From the NCBI GenBank assembly GCA_019649035.1, contig BMAT01004466.1:176363-199181 (forward strand): 22,819 nt of DNA, in the 5' to 3' direction. The position numbers were made by a program, and so were the translations under genes. Source of the stretch: Elysia marginata. Lineage: Eukaryota; Mollusca; Gastropoda; Plakobranchidae. Positions 1 to 9,365 of the stretch are shown piece after piece. Under the pieces are notes generated by a model. The model was given only the letters and a program-made list of their open reading frames with translations, had not been told where the DNA came from and made no database searches. Within the stretch, counting starts at the first letter, position 1, and each line of letters begins with the position of its first letter.

Positions 1-652
1 AATACTCTACCAGATTGGTAAAAGAAAGAGAACAATAACATTGTGTAGTGTCATTCATGCTTTCTACTCCATGAACTTATAAAAGGAACACAGTTAAAAT
101 AGAAAAAACAACATGTCACTTATTTCCTTTTTCATTCATAAATAATGATCTCTAGGATCTATGCGATTGTTAGAGTAAACCTTCACTTATAGTTATTTAT
201 TCTTTCTATTATGTATTATAATTTTGAATATAAGTTGTTTGTATGTATTAGTATGTATAAATTCAGTACTATTGTTAGTATGTATTGCGCGTAAATATCT
301 GTATGAATATATTATTGTTATTGAAATGTGACTTTCATACTTGACTGTTGATTATTGCAAGATGTATGGGCCAATGGCAACAAAATCAATGAAGAAATAA
401 AAAAACGTTCAATGTTCTTGAGCGGACTAAGCGGGATGGGATTAGAGATATGGGAAGTTATAAAGACTGATTGAGAGGGTTGGAAGGAGGTTCTAGAATT
501 GTGTAGGCTTCAAATTTAAATAGTAAAGTACAGGCTAGGAAATAGAAAAAGTTTAAAAAAAGGTAAGGAAAAAATTTGGAAAAAAACGTTAAATATATTA
601 AGCATTAACCTAAACTTGATCACGCTTGAGGCAATATGGAAAAAGAACGAAA
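1..652. other. AT-rich stretch without a recognisable gene
   Basis: I see no convincing open frame, RNA gene or long repeat here. Short near-repeats of a TTAGTATGTAT word occur around 247-286. Positions 530-600 are A-rich. It reads as ordinary intergenic or intronic AT-rich animal DNA. Confidence 0.6.
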
Positions 653-653
653 C

Positions 654-704
<51 letters not shown>

Positions 705-730
705 GGAAGAGAGAACGAGAGAGAGAGAAG
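653..730 (+). repeat. (GA)n microsatellite
   Basis: An uninterrupted GA run covers about 663-701 and is flanked by imperfect AGAGA/GGAAGGAAGAG sequence to 730. The purine strand is the given strand. A 78-residue open frame on the opposite strand across this tract is only a leucine/serine translation of the repeat. Confidence 0.97.
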
Positions 731-1157
731 GGGAAATGAGGTCGCTGGAAATAATCCCAACAGGAAGAAATAAAAGTACTTGAACGTTTAAGAGGCTTTA
801 AATTTTGTTTGAGGGAAATGGTCACTAAAGGGAGACAGGCAGACATGAAAGGGGATCATGCCCGAAAAGTATTGCGGAAGGAAAAAAAGGGAGAGAGAGG
901 GGTCATACACTATCCTGCCACTTTAACAATAATATTGTTCTGACCTAAACACACCCTGTGGTTCTTACCATGGTTGCGGGATTGTGCATCAAAAGTTTTC
1001 TAAAAGCGTTTTATTTTGTAATATTTCTTTTCCTATCGCGTGATAGGCAGGGATAACTGTCTCTACGTATGTACCTATCTTTATACCTCTGCCTTGCGCG
1101 AACCACCCTTTGTGATAAGCTTTTTCTCTATGATGATAAAAGCGTTAAGCTTTTGCT

Positions 1158-1160
<3 letters not shown>
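731..1160. other. intergenic stretch, nothing firm
   Basis: Mixed purine-rich then AT-rich sequence. On the minus strand a CAACCATG|GTAAGAAC word near 963-975 resembles a splice donor, but the frame in front of it is only a few codons long from any ATG, so no exon is called. Confidence 0.5.

Positions 1161-1230
<70 letters not shown>
1161..1230 (+). repeat. (TC)n microsatellite
   Basis: The repeat is pure TC from 1161 to 1216, interrupted by one CC, then continues to about 1230 before ATCTATG. The open frames crossing it on both strands are repeat translations (LS or RE dipeptides) and are not genes. Confidence 0.97.
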
Positions 1231-1384
1231 ATCTATGTATTTCTCTGAAGATTTCTTCTTCTTCCCCCAGATATAGCTACATATTGGCATTAACATATAA
1301 CCTTCAGATTTTTTTTGTAAATGCTATTTCATTATACATGTAATAGGTCAGGTCAGGTAAAAAAAAGTTAAACGTGAATGTAAC

Positions 1385-1402
1385 TTCTAGAATATTCTAG
1401 AC
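1385..1402. promoter_or_regulatory. heat-shock-element-like sequence
   Basis: The sequence reads TTC-ta-GAA-ta-TTC-ta-GAC, which is alternating inverted TTC/GAA pentamers in the spacing bound by trimeric HSF. Its centre (1386-1401) is a perfect 16-bp palindrome and contains the classic C..GAA..TTC..G core. The fourth unit is GAC instead of GAA. No heat-shock gene or convincing TATA box was found nearby, so the match is to the DNA motif and any function is inferred. Confidence 0.4.
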
Positions 1403-1522
1403 AACAATTCATTTTTGCCATCAAGCCTTTCGTCATGATTTGAATAGAATTGAAGAGATTGTTGTTACATTTATTAATTTCTTAAAACCTATCACGACTT
1501 TGAACGTGTGGTTCATTCGCGC

Positions 1523-1590
1523 ACCCACTTTTTTAAAAAGTTGGTCTAAATCTAGGTTTAAGTTTATCATTGACCACCAAGCCTAGGCTT
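1523..1590. repeat. cluster of short palindromes
   Basis: 1523-1545 is an imperfect palindrome: an ACTTTTT/AAAAAGT stem around one T, extended by ACC/GGT after one mismatch. 1579-1590 is a perfect 12-bp palindrome, AAGCCTAGGCTT. TGGTC (1542-1546) can also pair with GACCA (1572-1576). The cluster may be the remnant of a small inverted-repeat element. No target-site duplication was identified. Confidence 0.35.
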
Positions 1591-2014
1591 AACTGAAATC
1601 TAGAAGAAAGCGCCATAATGACAACTTTTACTCTCAACCTTTATCATGTTTCTAAGGCTGAGGGCGCGAAAATTACAAGACGCCAGCTTTATAATCACCT
1701 TTTTAGCCTTTAAGTGAGCGATGACGCGCAGCGCATGACGTAGAAATCTTTCATAAAATTTAGTGCGGTTTGAATTTTTCTTTGCATAAGAAATTTCCTC
1801 TGCATCAACGAACCAAGATTTGTTACGTGTAGAATTCGCAGCATTCTAAATGCATAATGTTCCCGTTCAGCTGATGCCAATCATAATTATGGTTCTTACC
1901 TAAATCTACGTAACAACTTGAAAACGATACGCCACAGCTTAAAAGCTTATTACAGTTCAAATTTCTAATCAAAACTATCGTTAGTATTCAGTGTGTTAGG
2001 CTGAGAGCGCGTAG
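1591..2014. other. unassigned stretch with a repeated GC-rich word
   Basis: No gene is recognised. A 14-base GC-rich word, AGGCTGAGGGCGCG, at 1655-1668 recurs with one change at 1998-2011. 1720-1743 contains GCGCAGCGC flanked by two ATGACG copies. These may be repeat remnants, but the flanks of the two copies do not align. Confidence 0.35.
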
Positions 2015-2191
2015 TCAGTATAATAACGATAAATTTGAGCGTGTAATTAAGAAAATGAGGCATCGGTAGTCTGCAGCAACAAAATCTTGCAGCGACAGCA
2101 AAATATCAGGCACTGCCTGATTTTTTTCGTCAAGCAGGCCGGTCTTTGGTGTTGCGGTAGCTAGTTCTTCTGCCAGAGCAATTAAAACCTT
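2015..2191 (-). CDS. candidate terminal coding exon, unknown protein
   Basis: The minus strand has a 58-codon open frame ending in TGA, with no ATG of its own. It begins immediately after a plausible splice acceptor (pyrimidine-rich stretch, then ATTGTAG at 2192-2198). The translation is unusually protein-like for this AT-rich window: it starts KVLIALAEELATATPKTG, continues with an acidic, amphipathic middle (LLDEKNQAVPDILLSLQDF) and has a hydrophobic patch near its end (CLIFLIT). Local G+C is higher than the surroundings. No family is recognised. A frame of this length is not rare by chance, no internal donor was seen, and no canonical AATAAA follows closely. An internal palindrome at 2105-2121 lies within the frame. 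The call rests on composition and the acceptor only. Confidence 0.25.
   Translation of the reverse strand, partial: KVLIALAEELATATPKTGLLDEKNQAVPDILLSLQDFVAADYRCLIFLITRSNLSLLY
2105..2121. repeat. perfect 8-bp hairpin followed by T-run
   Basis: ATCAGGCA is followed by one C and then TGCCTGAT, a perfect inverted repeat, then a run of T on the plus strand. It looks like a bacterial terminator, but the host is evidently eukaryotic and it sits inside a candidate minus-strand coding frame, so no terminator function is claimed. Confidence 0.5.
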
Positions 2192-4563
2192 CTACAATGT
2201 ATAAAAAACTTCATTTTAGTGTCTGATAAAATAATGTCATATTCGGAGACAGCGCGTCAACACTAACCATGTTCCTCGCGGAGGCTTTAAAATAGGCGGT
2301 ATTTAAAAAGTTAAATTTAATCAGGTTTTTCTCTGTGTGTAATGTAAAAAAAATATTTGTGTATTTGTGTACAGCTATTTTGAAATTAGCATTGTCTAGA
2401 CAGTTTGGGCTTCGGTTTAGGTCTCCGTGTGTCAATGCGTGCGTCACATAACCTAACCTGCTATGTCTAGGTCTAGACATTGGTTACATAGGGCTAGATC
2501 TAGGCCTATTTCTGGCGATTCTAGTACACTAACGTTACTTCTACTTTAGCGCATATTATTTTGTCGCTACTCAGTCTGAGCGTGTACAATTTACACTGGC
2601 GGTATATTTTGGAACCATGAGTCGATATCAAAATTTTATTGAAGCCTACCAAAAAGCCGCATGTTTATGATGGAAAGTATAAAATATTTAAAGGAAAAGG
2701 CTTATGAAAACCTCATCAAACTTTGAAAAGAATTAGGTGCTTGTGTTAACATGAACGCAATTGCGAGAACGATCAACAACATCAGTGCTGCATTTTGCAG
2801 AGAATTGAAGGAAAAAGAAATTCCAAACTATCGGGTGCTGGGAGCGATTGTTATTCACTAAAACTAGTATTTTAACCAGTACGGTGATGCAACATTCAGC
2901 CAGGGGTGAGATTTCACGTCCCTAAATTTAACTTATCTAAATTTCAGGACGGACGAAAGTAATTGGTGCATTTAGATTCTAGTAGGCCAAGTAGCGAGGT
3001 GGAAATTACCAGATAATCTAAGTAAATTTCGTTGACACTGTCAATAATCAAAACAAGCTGAAAATGTAACTGAAGATATGAACTGGTCTTAAAAGAGGGG
3101 AAAAACAAATCAAAGAAAATGCAATGAAAAAAACGCACAGCACAACAAAATTACAGCTACCGTTATCAAGAGAATATTTCCCTGTTTTTGAATAGCATCA
3201 AGAAGAAAACCAACAACTGGACCTAATGTTTACATCGTCAAAAAACAAACGGAACTTGCGGTCTTCCCCGACTAAAATTAGTTAACATTTGTTTGATTTG
3301 CCATACAACACATTCTCTTTTGAATTTATTATGCAATACATGTATACAAAACATGAAAATGCAATTTATATAATCAGCATTATTGATATTCTTAAAAGCA
3401 AACGCGTTGCCCTTGCACCCCTTATTTTCTTTTTCTCTTTTTTATATGGTCTAATTCATGCAATTTTACTTTGAAGAAATGTATCCATAGAATAAACGAA
3501 AAAAAATTAAGTTTGAAATGAAAGAAACGCTCGTTGACATGATAATACATAGGCCTACCGATTGCGTAGCCTAATGTTTTTAATGTAATAGTTATCGTAA
3601 TGCAGTTGATGAATATTATATTAAAAGGGAATCACTGTTTCTCTATTAAATCTTTTCTTTAAAACGCTAAAATTATTTAGTTTATAAATATGTATGAAAC
3701 TTCAAAATTGATCTTAAAAAAAGATGGCAGGAACATAATTGCGTGTCATCACATTTAGTTTATTGCTACTTGTATTAACGATTAATTCTTGTATTTATGT
3801 TTTATTCAAAGCGAAGATCATCAATCTACTGCTAAAATGTGCAACTAATATTGCTTTGATGCACGTTTTAAAACAGATTTGTATTGTTTTGCTAACACAT
3901 TACGGTTGATTGTTTGGTAATCAATTGCAATGTCGGTTTCAGCAAATGCAGATCAGTTGTCTTATGAATCCTCATTAATTACTAATATTTTACGGGTATG
4001 CTTTAATCTATTCCGAAAGATGAACAAGTGATAATGTGTATTTTTTAAAAACTAAAACCCATTGTTTTGTACCACTTTTCCTTTTCCCTGTCTACCAATC
4101 ATTTACTGGTACACATTAACTTGATCAAACTCGAATTGCCGTTGACCTTGTAAACCTAAGCATCGATCGTGTTCGAGTTTAATAACGGCGCTGGTTGGAC
4201 ACGTGCAGATAAAACATGTTTAGCGCCAAGATAAAAAAAAGGGTTTTCTTTTACATACGATTCGCTAACTGTGTATCATGAAATGCTATCAAACTCGTTT
4301 GAACGTATAACTGAGCCTTTAGCTAACACAAACTCTTTCGAATTCCTTTTTACAGATTGCGCACCCTTTTCTGTAGCACGATCACGCAGTTTAAACAAAA
4401 CGCTCTTAGACTTGTTTTAATACTCTATTCCCCACCAATAGTTAGATTTAGGTCAGAAATATTGCTGCTTAGTCTAGATATAACCAGCTTTGAATGTTAA
4501 TACTTAGAACTAAAAAGAATGAATTTACTTGATTCTTTTGCTGACTGGAAAATCGGCATACGT
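2192..4563. other. long AT-rich stretch with CTAG palindromes, no gene called
   Basis: No exon-like composition or strong splice-bounded frame was found. 2463-2480 is an ATGTCTAG-gt-CTAGACAT palindrome and 2494-2503 is CTAGATCTAG. 4187-4192 and 4222-4227 form a GGCGCT/AGCGCC inverted pair with a CACGTG E-box word between them. An 89-residue ATG frame on the minus strand (2211-2480) begins exactly in the palindrome and has no recognisable features. Confidence 0.5.
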
Positions 4564-4813
4564 CTTGCGTCCAGATTGAATGAGTCGGAAGTTGTAAATT
4601 CTTAGTTTTGTTGATAAACGCTATTTAAAGGTCTTTTTATCTTTTTTTTCTTCTGTGTATTTTAAATCAACAATATTTTTAACATCTTTCCACAAGATAT
4701 TGGTATTTTTATGAAATATTTAATGTTTTAAGACTTAGAAAAAGTCTTGATCCAACAAGCAACGCCTTCCAATGTGAAATTGCGACATCCGACTCATTCT
4801 TCCTGGATGCAAG
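4564..4813. mobile_element. degenerate inverted-repeat (MITE/foldback-like) element
   Basis: Positions 4564-4601 and 4776-4813 are 38-base arms in inverted orientation. They share an exact 12-base core (GAATGAGTCGGA against TCCGACTCATTC) and a CTTGCRTCCAG block, with about eight or nine mismatches in all. The interior is AT-rich and carries a small AAGACTT/AAGTCTT hairpin at 4730-4748. Similarity may extend inward beyond the arms but is degraded. There is no coding capacity between the arms. No clear target-site duplication was seen, so the class is unresolved: it could be a MITE, a foldback element or two inverted copies of a longer repeat. Confidence 0.45.
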
Positions 4814-5434
4814 GCAACTATAGAACCGGAGATAAACTTTTGATTCTTCGCGTTGAAACTAATGCCTGGAGTTTCTGCTGTTTCGTAGTTTTTTAGATAA
4901 TGATAGTAAAAGCTTTAATTAGCGAGTGCCGATTTCTAACTCACATTGCTCAGCTTGTTGAAAACTTTCCTTTGTCACGTCAGTCGAGACTAACGTCGAT
5001 ATAGACCGATATGCTTGGACTTAGAACATCTATACCGAGGCCGAAAAAAAATTGAAATAAAAAAGCCTTAATCGTTTTTTATTCCAAAATGTATGTCAAA
5101 ACACTTCAAGTATGCCTAGAATTTTTGTGCCAAGATTGAAAGCTTCGTTTCGGCTTCAAAAGTTCTATTGCTGAGATTACAAACAATCACACACACAAGC
5201 AAATCCACAAGCAGACATTTTCATTTTATAAAGAAGATGAACACATTGAAATCTAGGTACGCAAGATTTATAATGGACACAAGAAAGATGACTGTCATAT
5301 TTCTTGCCTTGTCTATATAAAGTTAATAACAAGAAGAACGTCTAACATATCAGAATACATGCTTATTAACAGGTTGTTTGGGGCCAACATTATTTGAGAT
5401 TTATCGATATTAAATCAGCTTTCATCTTACGCAG
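4814..5434. other. AT-rich stretch, nothing recognised
   Basis: No long frame, RNA gene or tandem repeat stands out, apart from a short CACACACA run near 5189. A pyrimidine-containing stretch ending in CGCAG at 5434 is discussed with the adjacent exon candidate. Confidence 0.5.
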
Positions 5435-5513
5435 TTTTATTGTGTGCATAGCGGATGCAAGGCTCTTCAATGTATGGCCGCATTAGTTTGTATGTCCTAT
5501 ATCAGCTTCCCAC
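5435..5513 (+). CDS. weak candidate internal exon
   Basis: A 79-nt segment lies between an acceptor-like TTTCATCTTACGCAG (ending 5434) and a consensus GTAAGT donor (5514-5519). One frame is fully open across it (26 codons plus 1 nt), encoding a cysteine-containing, mildly hydrophobic stretch (FYCVHSGCKALQC...). The other two frames carry stops. A short segment like this is often open by chance, and the CT microsatellite starting just after the donor inflates pyrimidine content. No family is recognised. Confidence 0.12.
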
Positions 5514-5524
5514 GTAAGTCCCCC

Positions 5525-5616
5525 CCTCTCTCTCTCTCCCCTCTCTCTGTCTCTGTCTCTGTCTCTCTTTCTCTTTCTCTCTCGATCTCTCTGTGTTTCT
5601 GTCTCACGTTGTCTCT
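5525..5616 (+). repeat. imperfect (CT)n/(GTCTCT)n microsatellite
   Basis: The CT repeat includes a (CTGTCT)n phase at about 5545-5566 and degenerates into TTTCTCTTTCTC and GATCTCTCTGTG before ending near GTTGTCTCT. An open frame across it is repeat translation. Confidence 0.92.
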
Positions 5617-5764
5617 ACCGTACTAAATCACAGATTTCAATCACGCGTCTTCAAAGATGGTTATCCTCATTAAATAGAAACCATCAGGCATCAAATGTCT
5701 TCACAACCTTCAATTGCAACAGTAAAGATAGGCCTCTGTATTGGTGACGTTATATTGTACTCAC

Positions 5765-5898
5765 CCATGACAATTACAATCCATGGATCCAGCAGCTGGT
5801 ACATGCTATGTCCAGGTGACGGCGCCGTGGTGATGGCTGGCTGACACAACTGCTACCCCCAACAGAATCCTCAACAAACTGTGCTTCAAAGCTTCCAT
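5765..5898 (-). CDS. GC-rich exon-like island with signal-peptide-like ATG frame
   Basis: This GC-rich island stands out from AT-rich surroundings and ends on the minus strand at a strong donor, ATGG|GTGAGTA (intron starting at 5764). From the ATG at 5898-5896 the frame encodes MEALKHSLLRILLGVAVVSA, with a basic start, hydrophobic core and a VSA end typical of a secretory signal peptide, followed by SHHHGAVTWT. It then meets an in-frame TAG (5808-5806) before the donor. A second frame is open from about 5843 to the same donor and reads CQPAITTAPSPGHSMYQLLD and onward, so the island might be an internal exon in that frame. The plus strand also has a short ATG frame here. The alternatives are a 30-residue peptide, a broken first exon, or an internal exon in the second frame. 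The protein is not recognised. Confidence 0.25.
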
Positions 5899-8116
5899 TC
5901 AGGTCGCGACTGAATACATGTTTATCTTACAATGATGGTCATTGCCGCTGATTTCACAAGAGTTGTCAGTAAATGAATACTGGTTCACAATGATCACTTT
6001 CCGAAATGTCTAAACAAATAACAACTGATAATAAAAACAAGATTTGGAGTGTAATTAAATGCTTAGTTTGTAATCGAGAAAGACAATGATAGACTACCTT
6101 ACTATGGTCTGTGTCGAGACTACTTACTTCTCGTTCCCTCAAACGCGTATCGTCAATGTGGGAATGAGTTTTCTATTGTCAATTTCTACTCTAAAACAGT
6201 TTACGAGTAAAAGCTGGTGTTTTGTGACTAGTAGCCAAAAGAGATGCTGTCAAAATAATGAACAAATTTGGATTAAGAGACTTCTTTATGGCAAAGATCT
6301 TATTTCCAGGAAAATCCTCTATCGTGTCATAATTTAGATTTAGACTTTTGAGTGCCCTAGCCAGGTTTTTGTATTGTAAATTAAGTTTTAAAATAAAGGA
6401 GTACATTAGTGCAGAATCAAATTTCTCCCTTTGTTCTGTGCCTAAACATGTTTAAAATTATACTTTTTAAAAGTTTCTTACATGTCCTGTATTAGTTTAT
6501 TTCAAACTTTGTTGACTTTTTAATCCTTAACGTTGTTGTGTCTCGTGTTTTTTATTTTCTTGTATAATAAGGATACGGTTATTTAAGCTGTTCAAAAGTG
6601 CTTAATAAACAAAGAGTATTATCAATTATTCGTTAATCACAAGAAGACCGAGTGAGTTGAAAGTTTTTCTCATAAACAACTTTTCCACTTTTTTAAAACT
6701 GAATTTGATGTCATAGGAGAGCTTTCTATTATATTGATGATGATGTATAACAAAGTTGTAAAAAGACGTTATGTTTTTATAAGAGCAATTTATTTTTAAA
6801 AACATTTTGTTCAAAGAGACATTTTCAACAATGTTTCACAAAATCTGTATGCAATGGAAATAACTGAAATGCACAAAAGAAAATCCATTGCAATGAAAAC
6901 TCAAAATATTACAAAAACCACTTGATGTTTCTTTTGAGTTGAAAAACGCTTAAGTTAAAGAATTTCAGTGCTCATTTTCTTTTCCACTCCAAATTTTTAG
7001 ACCGTCGGTGCTCAAACTAAAATCATCATTTTGTCAAAGCAGCTGAGTATTTCTTGAAATGTCAGGGTCTCTGTATAATTTATTTTCTCAGTTTTGGCTG
7101 CATAAAAGTTATCTGAGCCAGAGGAATTAACATGGGTACCGTACAATGTTTTCAGTGGAATGGGTGGAATCATGTGTGACAATATTAGGGGCTTATCAAA
7201 AGTATCATTTTGCAGTTGAGAACAAAATAAACCCTTTGGGTAAAATTGAGCTAAAAATCATTGCCTACCAATTTTAAACGATAAGACAGCTATCTGCTAC
7301 AAGTAGTTGAGGATAAAGTTAAAGGCAAGACGCTAGGAAGAGACAGACGACATCATTAGTAGACAATGAGCATTGAGAATCAGAGGAAAAGCCTCGTTTC
7401 TCTGCAAGGGTTGTTGGTAGTAAAGTATCCCGACAAGTCACTATTTATAGATAAAGATTTCAGTGCTTCGATATAGGAAGAACTCAGTTTCATCATCATG
7501 ATAACGGCACAACTTTTAGGACGCCCTTTCCTTCATTCTCGTTTTGGAAAAAAACTCGAGGGGATGGGGGGTGTCAAAAAGAGTTGTGAGTTAAAAGAAA
7601 AAAAGTGAAAAAATTAATGTTAAATTTAGAAGTTAGCAGGAATCAACAAAACAACAAAAAGCGTTTGAAGAGAAGGTGAATACACGTCTCATAAGAATGA
7701 AAAGGGGAAATATTTTTTTAAAGATATAATGCGTTAAAGGACGTTTTTACACCGATGATTATCTCCGCATTAACCATATAACCAAATTTATATCTGTTTG
7801 GACAAGGCATAGTTGGGCTTACTGCGCAACTACAGCAACTGCAAAAACAGGCATTTCACCAGATGGATATTATTAGTATTTTAGACTAAGCCACTGACAG
7901 GGCAAACCTTAGAGTTGTCATTAAATTTAAATCCTTCATGAAAACAGGAGTGTCCGAAAACCCAATTAGATCGATACACGTTCAGCAGTGAGTTTGATGG
8001 TTAACGCTGTATTTTAATAGCTTGAAATAGTACGTAGTGACCAAAAATAGTCTTATATAATGACTCACTGCAATGGATGTTTATTAAACTGGTTTATGCG
8101 CTATAAAATTATCAAG
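5899..8116. other. AT-rich stretch without a supported gene
   Basis: There are several open frames of 60-83 codons, but none has family features, coding-like composition or paired splice sites. Two nearby inverted pairs (6850-6858 with 6884-6892, and 6898-6906 with 6932-6940) have 9-bp stems and 25-nt loops. That many are expected by chance in AT-rich DNA. Confidence 0.55.
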
Positions 8117-8390
8117 AAAGATGGAAATAAAGAGAGGTGATATGGAGAAAGAGAAAGAGACAAAATGGTAAGCAGAAAAACATAGGGAGAGGAAAAGATA
8201 TTGGGAGAGTAATGGGTAAGGTGTGGGCAAAGAGGGAAAGAGAGAGTTGAGAGAGACACAGATACAGAGAGAACGATAGAAAGTGTTAGAGAAAAAATAG
8301 ATAAAAAGGTGAAGGAACGATAGGAAGAGAGCACAGGAGACAAAGATAGATGAAAAGAGGAGAAAAGGTATACACAGAGAAAGAGAAAGC
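8117..8390 (+). repeat. degenerate purine-rich (GA-type) tract
   Basis: The plus strand is strongly purine-rich with repeated AGAGA, GAAAGAG and GGAGAG words and scattered pyrimidines. It appears to be an old, eroded GA microsatellite. The 80- and 102-codon minus-strand frames through it are leucine/serine/phenylalanine-rich repeat translations and are not called genes. Confidence 0.75.
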
Positions 8391-9210
8391 ACTTGCTAGA
8401 TTGGAGTCAGGATATAGATTAACTCATTACAACCATTTTGATGGATTACTTGTACAACTAAATTGTTGTGCACTGGAGACAACTCCATACAACTCACGAC
8501 TGACCCTTTTCGACATCGCATGAGAAAGACAATTGTCCAAACTTTGAGGGAACAATGCTAGATCTTTGAAATAATTATTTTTCGTGGTAATGTGTATTGA
8601 GATTCAATATTTTAATTTAAGAGTTTCTTTTCTTAGTTCAACCAACTCAGGGAATTTGTTTCAGTCACCGAAATAATTTCGATATCGCAAGTACTCGAAA
8701 GTCTTATTAATTAAATGTATAGCAGCTGACATTTTTTAATATAAATCCTTATGATACCTTTAATGTTTTCCCATTGCGCAATACTGAATTTTTCACCTTT
8801 AATAAACTTGAACAATTGATTCCATAACAACAAAACTAAAAGTGGCAGCTGACGAAAACATTGTCATTGCTTGTAGGAAGAGCATGACGTAATCCAGCCA
8901 ACTACAATGTGGATAGCCTGATACCTGATAAGAAAGAGTGCTAGATATAGTGTAGAGTTTAGATCTAGATTCTATTATGAATGGTTTTTATCTAAATGCT
9001 TAGAACACAGTGAAACATTCGATAGAATGTAGACTATGAGGCAAATGCAGTTAGAGCCTTAGGAACATTTTAAGTCCATGTAATTTTTTATGTTAGTATT
9101 TTTCTGTTATGTCTCAATGTTGTAATATCCGTTGACCGTACAGAGCAAACGCAAGAGTTGTGGACATGGGGTATAGAAATTCAATATACTTTTATTTATT
9201 ATTGTTAAAA
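8391..9210. other. AT-rich stretch, one small hairpin
   Basis: No gene is recognised. 8451-8472 can form an 8-bp TGTACAAC/GTTGTGCA hairpin (one G-U pair) with a 6-nt loop. CTAG/AGATCT words cluster at 8938-8975. Confidence 0.5.
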
Positions 9211-9365
9211 GTGAGAGAAGAGAGAGCGAAAAAGACAAATTGAAGAATAAGGGATAAAAATAGGGAGCGGTACCAAAAATACGAGAGCATTATTTTGTTG
9301 TGCTGAAAAGCGTAATAGAATACCAAAAAAGAGAGATAGAGAAAATGTGGAAAGATAAGAAGCGA
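9211..9365 (+). repeat. degenerate purine-rich tract
   Basis: The plus strand is purine-rich with GAGAGAAGAGAGAG at its left end and AGAGAGATAGAGA near 9330. It is an eroded GA-type repeat. A 65-codon minus-strand frame covering it is a by-product. Confidence 0.55.

Noticed and set aside
610-1296. Open frames across the GA and TC tracts near 0.65 and 1.2 kb
   Set aside because: They are dipeptide translations of microsatellites, with no independent coding evidence.
2105-2127. Hairpin plus T-run resembling a rho-independent terminator
   Set aside because: The sequence is evidently eukaryotic nuclear DNA, and such a terminator would have no role.
2211-2480. 89-codon ATG frame on the minus strand
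   Set aside because: It begins inside a CTAG palindrome, is AT-biased, and has no domain or splice support.
6121-6140. Minus-strand GAA|GTAAGT donor
   Set aside because: All three frames in front of it carry stops within a short distance.
6850-6940. Two adjacent 9-bp inverted repeats with 25-nt loops
   Set aside because: Several such pairs are expected by chance in 22.8 kb of AT-rich DNA.
8084-8392. 80- and 102-codon minus-strand frames
   Set aside because: They lie wholly in an eroded GA-type purine tract and are low-complexity.
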